Origin: a virus
Virus record (IMG/VR): IMGVR_UViG_3300027969_000044
Location: 102,312-166,311 of that record
Length of the DNA stretch: 64,000 nt
Reading direction: 5' to 3' (one strand)
Positions 18,340 to 23,514 of the stretch are shown here, one piece after another. The position numbers and the translations under genes were made by a program. How positions within the stretch are numbered: the first letter of the stretch is position 1; each line of letters starts with the position of its first letter. The notes below the pieces were generated by a model. It did not search any database. It was not told where the DNA came from and worked only from the letters and a program-made list of their open reading frames with translations.

Positions 18340-20120
18340 TGTTTAAAATAAAAAATATAACTGTAAAAAACTTTATGAGTGTGGGCAACCAGACTCAAGC
18401 AGTCGACTTTGACAAAGAAGCATTGACGCTAGTACTAGGTGAGAATATGGACCTAGGCGGCGACGACAGCGGAAGTCGAAACGGCACGGGCAAAACTACT
18501 ATTGTCAATGCGCTATGCTATGCTCTGTACGGCAATGCGCTTACAAACATTAAAAAAGAAAACTTAATCAACAAAACTAACGGCAAAGGCATGTTGGTCA
18601 CTGTTGAATTTGACAACGACGGCGCAAGTTATCGTATTGAACGCGGTCGTAAGCCCAACGTACTCAAGTTATTTGTTAATAACGAGCAAAAGAAAGCCAA
18701 CGACGAAGACGAAAGTCAAGGCGATAGCCGCGAAACGCAGAAATTTATTGAACAGATGCTTGGTATGGCTCCTACAATGTTCAAGCATTTAGTTGCGTTA
18801 AACACATATACAGAGCCGTTCTTGTCTATGAAGGCAGCAGAACAGCGCGAAGTTATTGAACAACTTCTGGGTATTACACTTCTAAGCGAAAAAGCTGAGG
18901 GTCTTAAACTATTAGTCAAGACTACTAAAGATAACATTCAGCAAGAAACATTTAAGATAGAAGGCGTCAAAACTGCCAACGAAAATGTACAGAAAAGTAT
19001 CAACAGTTTACAAATTAAGAGCAATGCTTGGGACAGTAGGCAACAATCTGAACTTGAAAACTTAGGCAAAGCGATTGTAAACTTAGAGAGCGTTGACATT
19101 GATGAAGAACTTCGACTACACGAGTCTACAAAAGTGTGGACTGAAAACAATACCAAACTAAAAGATCTAACAAAACTAAAGTCTAGTCTTGAGTCATCTA
19201 AGATTCAAGCGGACAAAGCATTAAAGAAATATGAAACTGAAATTAAAACGCTTGCGAATAAGACCTGCCCTTCGTGTGAACAGGAATTACATGATCACAA
19301 GCATGAAGAAATGTTGGCCACAGCCCAAAAAGATTACGACGACAGTTTAATTTACAGTAAAAAAGTTAATAAAGATTTAACAAATGTAAACAAACAAATT
19401 GAAGACATTGGAGAACCTGGAAGGAAACCAATTACATTCTATGACGCCGAAGTAGATGCGCTGGGTCATAAGAATAATCTTGCCAGCCTCGAAAGAAGCC
19501 TTCACGAAAAAGCGTTGGAGGGAAACCCTTACGCGGAACAAATTCAAGAATTAACACACACAGCATTGGTCGAAATTGACTGGACTCCTGTTAATGATCT
19601 AGTCAAACTAAGAGATCATCAAGAATTTTTATTAAAGTTGTTAACAAACAAGGACAGCTTTATTCGTAAAAAGATTATTGATCAAAACTTGACATATCTA
19701 AACAAACGTCTAGGATATTATATCGACAAGTTAGGTCTACCGCATAGAGTGATATTTCAAAACGATCTAAATGTTGAGATTACTCAACTAGGACAGGACT
19801 TAGATTTTGATAACCTAAGTCGAGGCGAGCGGAATCGTTTGATTTTGTCGCTAAGTTTTGCGTTTAGAGATGTGTGGGAAAACTTATACAAGCACGTTAA
19901 CCTGCTATTCATTGATGAACTAATTGATTCCGGTATGGACGCCGCTGGCGTTGAAGCGGGATTGGCAGTTCTTAAGAAGATGGCTCGTGAACGTAACAAG
20001 AACATTTACCTAATCAGTCACAAAGATGAATTAATTGGACGGGTAAACAACGTCCTTAAAGTAATTAAGGAAAACGGATTTACCAATTATTCAAATTCAG
20101 CCGACTACATAGAAGAATGA
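18339..20120 (+). CDS. gp46: Recombination ATPase subunit gp46 (Rad50-like)
   Basis: A 593-residue SMC-type ATPase. It shows a Walker A motif (GSRNGTGKTT, Lys52), a Q-loop region (LVALNTYTEPFLSM), long flanking coiled coils, a zinc hook CPSC at residues 310-313, the ABC signature LSRGERNRL and Walker B LLFIDELIDSG, then an H-loop ISHKDE. Size is close to T4 gp46 (560). It pairs with gp47 to bind and process DNA ends. The ATPase head carries a longer loop between beta strand and P-loop (MDLGGDDSGS), common in T4-type gp46. Its TGA overlaps the ATG of the next gene. Confidence 0.95.
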   Translation: MFKIKNITVKNFMSVGNQTQAVDFDKEALTLVLGENMDLGGDDSGSRNGTGKTTIVNALCYALYGNALTNIKKENLINKTNGKGMLVTVEFDNDGASYRIERGRKPNVLKLFVNNEQKKANDEDESQGDSRETQKFIEQMLGMAPTMFKHLVALNTYTEPFLSMKAAEQREVIEQLLGITLLSEKAEGLKLLVKTTKDNIQQETFKIEGVKTANENVQKSINSLQIKSNAWDSRQQSELENLGKAIVNLESVDIDEELRLHESTKVWTENNTKLKDLTKLKSSLESSKIQADKALKKYETEIKTLANKTCPSCEQELHDHKHEEMLATAQKDYDDSLIYSKKVNKDLTNVNKQIEDIGEPGRKPITFYDAEVDALGHKNNLASLERSLHEKALEGNPYAEQIQELTHTALVEIDWTPVNDLVKLRDHQEFLLKLLTNKDSFIRKKIIDQNLTYLNKRLGYYIDKLGLPHRVIFQNDLNVEITQLGQDLDFDNLSRGERNRLILSLSFAFRDVWENLYKHVNLLFIDELIDSGMDAAGVEAGLAVLKKMARERNKNIYLISHKDELIGRVNNVLKVIKENGFTNYSNSADYIEE

Positions 20121-20371
20121 GAATAAACAAGTACAGAGAGCTATACAAAGCGTATTTAGATCTATTAGTTGATCTTCATAATGCCAATATTGACTTTGAG
20201 AGAAAACAAACTCAACGAGCAACTAGGGAATTAAGAAGAGTACTAAGTGATATGCGTAGAGTAACTGTTCCGCTTAGAGATGAAATTATTCTTTTACATC
20301 GCGAGATGAAAGCTGAACAACAGGCTCGTTGGGCTGAGAAAAATAAACAAAAAGGAAAACCAAATGAGTAA
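20117..20371 (+). CDS. Small basic helical protein of unknown function
   Basis: An 84-residue protein that starts in the ATGA overlap with the gp46 stop and ends 8 nt inside the next gene. It is predicted to be almost wholly helical and Arg/Lys-rich (QRATRELRRVLSDMRRVTV). No enzyme motif is seen. Similar short genes follow gp46 in other T4-like phages, so it may be linked with recombination or DNA binding, but this is only inference from position and charge. Confidence 0.7.
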   Translation: MRINKYRELYKAYLDLLVDLHNANIDFERKQTQRATRELRRVLSDMRRVTVPLRDEIILLHREMKAEQQARWAEKNKQKGKPNE

Positions 20372-20561
20372 TACAGTTGAACAACTACAACAACAAGTCG
20401 CAGAATTCTTAGCAGAAGATGCAAAATTTACATCGGGCAATAGCGCCGCAGGTACTCGTGCTCGTAAAGCATTAGGCGAAGTTGGCAAGCTAGTTAAAGC
20501 TCGTCGTAATGAAATCACTGCCGAGAAAAACGCTCGCAAGGAAGCCAAGGTTACAAAGTAA
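20364..20561 (+). CDS. Small Hc1/histone-like DNA-binding protein (probable)
   Basis: A 65-residue helical protein with the segment SGNSAAGTRARKALGEVGKL followed by KARRNEITAEKNARKEAK. The NxAAGTRxRKAL pattern is the core of the small histone H1-like (Hc1-type) family found in Chlamydia, Bacteroidetes and many T4-like phages. It would bind DNA non-specifically. Translation is coupled: its ATG lies 8 nt before the end of the upstream gene, with an AAAGGAAAA ribosome site. The family call rests on this short motif only. Confidence 0.55.
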   Translation: MSNTVEQLQQQVAEFLAEDAKFTSGNSAAGTRARKALGEVGKLVKARRNEITAEKNARKEAKVTK

Positions 20562-20564
20562 TCA

Positions 20565-20993
20565 ATGACTTGGTACCACAAAGGTTCCATAGTTACGGAA
20601 CTGCCTGAAGATTGCGTGGGATTTGTTTATCTTATCTCTTGTAATACTTCTGGCAGGCTCTATATTGGCAAAAAATTAGCAAAGTTTAGTAAAACGACCT
20701 ACAAGACGGTAACGTTGAAGAACGGCACAAAGAAGAAAAAGAAGATCCGAAGCAAAATTGATTCGGACTGGCAAGATTATTATGGCTCAAATATAGAACT
20801 CAACAAAGATGTTGAGCTTCATGGCAAAGACAATTTCACAAGAGAAATATTGCACTACTGTAAAAGCAAAGCAGAAACAAGTTACATTGAGGCCCGCGAA
20901 CAATTCGACCGCAAAGTATTAGAATCAAACGAATACTACAACGGACAAATCTCTGTCCGTGTCCATGGCTCCCATATAAAAAATAAAATTTAG
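20565..20993 (+). CDS. GIY-YIG endonuclease
   Basis: A 142-residue protein with a degenerate GIY-YIG core: GFVYLISCN...GRLYIGKK (residues about 19-37), a basic Lys-run insertion, SDWQDYYGSN, then FTREILHYCKSKAETSYIEA with the family Glu, and a YYNGQ end. This domain composition matches the small free-standing Seg-like nucleases of T4-like phages. No DNA-binding tail of NUMOD type is visible. It starts 3 nt after the preceding gene and is the last gene of the early module. Possible roles are homing or host DNA breakdown. It lies directly against an unusual structured gap, which may be its site or its companion element (inference). Confidence 0.75.
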   Translation: MTWYHKGSIVTELPEDCVGFVYLISCNTSGRLYIGKKLAKFSKTTYKTVTLKNGTKKKKKIRSKIDSDWQDYYGSNIELNKDVELHGKDNFTREILHYCKSKAETSYIEAREQFDRKVLESNEYYNGQISVRVHGSHIKNKI

Positions 20994-21458
20994 GCTCACA
21001 CGCGGTAATAAGCCAGCGCCAGCAAACATCGGGCGTCCTAAACCTGGATTTTGGATCACAGGGATGGAAATCTCTTGCCGCAAGAGTACTCAGCAACTAT
21101 CCTTTACAGGACGTAGATCGCAAATTCGCCGCGGTTTTGCTGTTTGAAAGATGAAAAAAGGCAAAAGGAAGGGAGAGAAACCCTGGTTTACTATGTATGT
21201 TAGCGTATGTATAGTAAATGCCGTTGTATAAAGACGGAGCTCGTGGTACCGGTCAACCGCCACTGTAACTGCTCTAACGCTAGGTGATACATGTTCGACT
21301 CAGATAATGTTTTCATTTTTTGCCCTGTCTGGGCAAAGTGTGACTGAACGATCTAGATAATACTTAAACTACTTCGTAGTAAAATAATAGTTTCACACTT
21401 AACTAAAAGAAATAAATGCTCTGAGCGTTAGCGAAAGAGCATACGAACGCAGTTCGTA
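20994..21458 (+). ncRNA. Candidate structured RNA / gene-free gap
   Basis: About 460 bases hold no convincing gene. Bases 21001-21060 are 32/60 GC and 21061-21120 are 29/60, higher than the flanking genes. Many perfect stems can be drawn: 21034-21039 with 21108-21113, enclosing 21043-21046/21059-21062 and 21072-21077/21081-21086 (a three-way junction); 21187-21194 with 21211-21218, extendable with G-U pairs; 21221-21224/21234-21237; 21237-21240/21271-21274 enclosing a GC-rich hairpin 21243-21263; 21201-21205 with 21278-21282, which would form a pseudoknot with the preceding hairpin loop; 21319-21325/21331-21337; and 21336-21343 with 21393-21400 enclosing 21368-21372/21376-21380. The strand is assumed. 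No match to a known RNA family is recognised, and no tRNA fits. Confidence 0.4.
21151..21231 (+). CDS. Possible 26-aa mini-protein in the gap (doubtful)
   Basis: An ATG frame encodes MKKGKRKGEKPWF followed by a hydrophobic end TMYVSVCIVNAVV, a basic-then-hydrophobic layout. The upstream GAAAG is a weak ribosome site. The frame lies across two predicted stems, so an RNA reading of the region is at least as likely. Confidence 0.15.
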   Translation: MKKGKRKGEKPWFTMYVSVCIVNAVV

Positions 21459-21459
21459 T
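21416..21459. repeat. Two tandem inverted repeats abutting a late promoter
   Basis: The first hairpin is ATGCTCT (21416-21422) with AGAGCAT (21436-21442). The second is ATACGAAC (21441-21448) with GTTCGTAT (21452-21459), a perfect 8-bp stem with a 3-nt loop. The second ends on the first T of the TATAAATA octamer. Such a layout could be an operator or an upstream transcript end; it is followed by A-rich, not T-rich, sequence, so it is not a standard terminator on the plus strand. Confidence 0.6.
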
Positions 21460-21466
21460 ATAAATA
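21459..21466 (+). promoter_or_regulatory. Perfect late promoter TATAAATA
   Basis: Exact match to the T4 late consensus, 40 nt upstream of the ATG of the candidate internal head protein, with an AGGAG ribosome site between. No sigma-70 -35 box is needed for this class. Confidence 0.8.
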
Positions 21467-21506
21467 AAAGAATACATTTTCCACATATAGGTTAGGAGTT
21501 AACTAA

Positions 21507-22349
21507 ATGAAAATCGCAGAATTAATAACAGAATCACAAACAACTGACGAAGGGGTATTAGGCTCTATCGCAAGTGGCGCAGGTAGTGTCGTAGGTGCTG
21601 TAGGCAAAGGCCTAGGTGCTATATCAGGTGCTTGGAAAGGTGCTAAGGATCAATATCAAAAGGGTCAGGCAGCAGGTCGAGCTCACGTAGGTGGATGGAA
21701 ACAGCCAACACCTAAAGATACTTCTGTTCGCGATCAGGAGTTTGCTCGTCTAACAGGTAAAGGCGGTGCCGCAGCCGGAGGCGCTCCAGCAGGTGGTGGA
21801 CAAGATCTTGCAGCTCAAATCAAAGCTAAAGAAGCAGAGTTAGCAGATCTAAAAGCACAACAAAAAGCCGCAGGTGCTCAACAAGCTCCGGCCGCACAAG
21901 AACCAACTCCTCTTGCTCCTCCTCCAAAGACTGAGCCAGGTATTGGTCAAGCAGTTAACTCAAACAATGCCGCAAGTACAAACACAGCACCATCTCCAGT
22001 TAAAGAGCCAGCTGTAAATTCTCTAGCACCTACTGATCCAGTTGGAAATGCTGTTCCGGGTGCTGACAAAGTAGCGCCAGATGCAGCAACACAAGCAAGA
22101 ATTGATGCCGCTCCGCAAGGCTATGACGGCGAGACCGGAAAACCAGTTGCTCCAGCAGGACAACCAAATTTACAAGTACAACAAGGCGGAAAGAATCCGG
22201 CACTTGATGCTCGTAGGGCCGCATTAGAAAAGAGTAAAGCAGATACAGCCGCAGGTAAAGGCGTAACTGGTGCTATGCAAAATATTAAGAAGACAGCAAC
22301 TAATGAAGATGTCGAATTCTACAGCAACTTCTTAGGGCGTATGCTTTAA
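21507..22349 (+). CDS. Candidate internal head protein with capsid-targeting N-terminus
   Basis: A 280-residue Ala/Gly/Pro/Gln-rich, mostly disordered protein. Its start, MKIAELITE followed by Ser, resembles the capsid-targeting propeptide of T4 internal proteins IPI-IPIII (MKTYQEFIAE, then Ala), and the I-T-E/S junction fits the gp21 protease consensus (Ile/Leu-X-Glu before a small residue). A Gly-rich hydrophobic helix pair lies at residues 17-45 (VLGSIASGAGSVVGAVGKGL), and the C-terminus ends EDVEFYSNFLGRML. It is read from a perfect late promoter and is placed next to the head and tail genes. It may be packaged in the head and injected, or act in the prohead core. The final 4 nt overlap the end of the convergent gp51 frame. 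Function is inferred. Confidence 0.6.
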   Translation: MKIAELITESQTTDEGVLGSIASGAGSVVGAVGKGLGAISGAWKGAKDQYQKGQAAGRAHVGGWKQPTPKDTSVRDQEFARLTGKGGAAAGGAPAGGGQDLAAQIKAKEAELADLKAQQKAAGAQQAPAAQEPTPLAPPPKTEPGIGQAVNSNNAASTNTAPSPVKEPAVNSLAPTDPVGNAVPGADKVAPDAATQARIDAAPQGYDGETGKPVAPAGQPNLQVQQGGKNPALDARRAALEKSKADTAAGKGVTGAMQNIKKTATNEDVEFYSNFLGRML

Positions 22350-22582
22350 AAGAACGGCAAGCCTGTATCTTTAGTAGTTTCTAAATTACTTTTTATTAAG
22401 TCAGAAATGGCAATTCGACTGTCCCAGTCCAGTTGCCATGCTTCTTCTATAGTTAATCCGCCTCGCATATACCAACAAAGTTTAAATAATTCTTTACGAA
22501 GTGCGTTTGATTCGTTTTCGAGGCTCTTAACGTACTCTATAATCTCTTCGTCAGTAAATGTTAAGAGCCGTTGCCGAAAAAA
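22346..22582 (-). CDS. gp51: gp51-like frame, reached by -1 frameshift from gp26
   Basis: A minus-strand frame with no usable start codon. From the slip site it reads FFRQRLLTFTDEEIIEYVK, then a helical part, CWYMRGGLTIEEAWQLDW, and ends NLETTKDTGLPFF. The WYMRG...EAW...TKxTGLPFF pattern is that of gp51-type baseplate hub assembly proteins in T4-like phages. No ATG, GTG or TTG occurs before the internal ATG of MRGG, which lacks a ribosome site. The frame is -1 relative to gp26 and overlaps its end, so a gp26-gp51 fusion of 365 residues is expected next to free gp26 (293). The layout resembles lambda G/GT tail chaperones. The gp51 identity rests on the C-terminal motif. Confidence 0.72.
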   Translation of the reverse strand, partial: FFRQRLLTFTDEEIIEYVKSLENESNALRKELFKLCWYMRGGLTIEEAWQLDWDSRIAISDLIKSNLETTKDTGLPFF

Positions 22583-23442
22583 CTTGCGTTGTCAAATCCT
22601 ATAGGAACTAGATAAGTTTCGGGGGCACCTAAATCAATTTGTTCAGGTGTTGACTGTACTGTTAACGGTTGCAGACCGTTATCTGTTTTTAGTTTATCAA
22701 TTTGGGTCTGTATCTTAGTAAACACATCTTTGTCTGCATTTTGGACAAATTCTAAAATAAAATTTGGATCTTCTACAACAGTATCTGGTGTTTTAATAGC
22801 ATATATGCTGTCGGCAATTAACTTAACGGTAACATCTGTCATAACGCTAAAGCTACGGTTAAATGCTGTTAGTTTGTCTTCGTCACTTATCTTATCATCG
22901 TTAACAATTTGCATTACTTTTTGTGCTTCGAACGATTTAAGTCCTGTGTCGGTCAAGTGTTTATAAGTTAGAGGACGAATAAAGCAAGTAATATTTTCAT
23001 TAATAACAACCTCGTCGTTCCATATTGTTCGTTGATAAATGCTATCTAACAGCATTCGAAGGTCGACGCTATGATCAACTGTTTCAGTTGTGTTTGGCAC
23101 CACATGAGTAATTTCCATCATTTCACCGTAGGTTGCCAGACGTATAGCAATTAAAATAGCATCTAAGTCAACGTTTGGAGTTTTCCATGCATCTTTAATA
23201 TTAGGAATACAACTTTGTATAACGTCAACAATACCTTGCCCGTTCATTAAGGCATCGGGAGTTTTAAATGTTAGCTCGTCTTTTGCGGTCATTGAGTAAA
23301 CAGGAATTTCTTTGTTTTCTGAGTAATCAATAGAACCATTCTCCCAAAATGCTCCCTGGCTTGGGAGTCTAATATAAATTTTTGGTTGACGCATATATTG
23401 CATCAACGGATTTTGTTTTGGTGGTTGCTTGAAAGTTGCCAT
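22561..23442 (-). CDS. gp26: Baseplate hub assembly protein gp26 (T4 baseplate family)
   Basis: A 293-residue protein with the T4 gp26 family core: IYIRLPSQGAFWENGSIDY, EIPVYSMTAKDELTFKTPDA, LMNGQGIVDVIQSCIPNI, then DLDAILIAIRLATYGEMMEI. This matches the gp26 pattern (Pfam T4_baseplate). The start is placed at MATFKQPPK because a GGAGAT ribosome site precedes that ATG; an upstream in-frame ATG eight codons earlier has none. T4 gp26 is 208 aa. A TATAAATA late promoter lies 41 nt upstream on the minus strand. The last codons carry the slip site that leads into gp51. It is separated from the main baseplate operon and faces away from the tape-measure gene. Confidence 0.85.
   Translation of the reverse strand: MATFKQPPKQNPLMQYMRQPKIYIRLPSQGAFWENGSIDYSENKEIPVYSMTAKDELTFKTPDALMNGQGIVDVIQSCIPNIKDAWKTPNVDLDAILIAIRLATYGEMMEITHVVPNTTETVDHSVDLRMLLDSIYQRTIWNDEVVINENITCFIRPLTYKHLTDTGLKSFEAQKVMQIVNDDKISDEDKLTAFNRSFSVMTDVTVKLIADSIYAIKTPDTVVEDPNFILEFVQNADKDVFTKIQTQIDKLKTDNGLQPLTVQSTPEQIDLGAPETYLVPIGFDNASFFGNGS
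22576..22582 (-). promoter_or_regulatory. Slippery heptamer T TTT TTC (-1 frameshift)
   Basis: In the gp26 frame the codons AGT TTT TTC contain T TTT TTC, a canonical X XXY YYZ slip sequence, 15 nt before the gp26 stop. Slipping by -1 gives TTT TTT and enters the start-less gp51 frame. No strong stem directly downstream was identified by eye. Confidence 0.65.
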
Positions 23443-23453
23443 TTTTGATCTCC

Positions 23454-23461
23454 AATAAATA
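23454..23461 (+). promoter_or_regulatory. Late promoter AATAAATA for the tape-measure gene
   Basis: Plus-strand AATAAATA, one mismatch from consensus, 53 nt before the ATG at 23515. It is paired with an opposite-strand octamer 21 bases away, so the two transcripts would overlap at their 5' ends. Confidence 0.55.
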
Positions 23462-23482
23462 AACAATGTGTATAGTACTCTT

Positions 23483-23490
23483 TATTTATA
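23483..23490 (-). promoter_or_regulatory. Perfect late promoter TATAAATA for gp26/gp51
   Basis: Exact match on the minus strand, 41 nt before the gp26 ATG. With the plus-strand AATAAATA it forms a converging late-promoter pair in the 72-bp gap. Confidence 0.75.
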
Positions 23491-23514
23491 TTAGCACTTA
23501 ACCCCAGGAATTTT

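Noticed and set aside
20982-21149. Frameshifted continuation of the GIY-YIG protein (stop-free frame with GNKPAPANIGRPKPGFW)
   Set aside because: The nuclease already ends in a family-like way, the frame has no start, and its Arg codons (CGC, AGA, CGG) differ from the phage's usual CGT; RNA structure explains the region better.
21280-21310. tRNA or tmRNA because of GTTCGACTC (T-loop-like)
   Set aside because: The flanking bases give only three of five T-stem pairs, and no acceptor or anticodon arm can be drawn around it.
21319-21337. Terminator hairpin TTTGCCC/GGGCAAA
   Set aside because: The T run is on the 5' side on the plus strand, and on the minus strand the hairpin is followed by A, so neither strand has a terminator form.
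20994-21506. Group I intron linked with the GIY-YIG gene
   Set aside because: No convincing P, Q, R, S core could be found and no split exon lies on either side.
23464-23500. Tiny ATG frame (MCIVLFIYIST) near the 23454 late promoter
   Set aside because: Eleven codons, hydrophobic by AT-rich chance, spacing one base off from the leaderless pattern, and lies over the opposite promoter.
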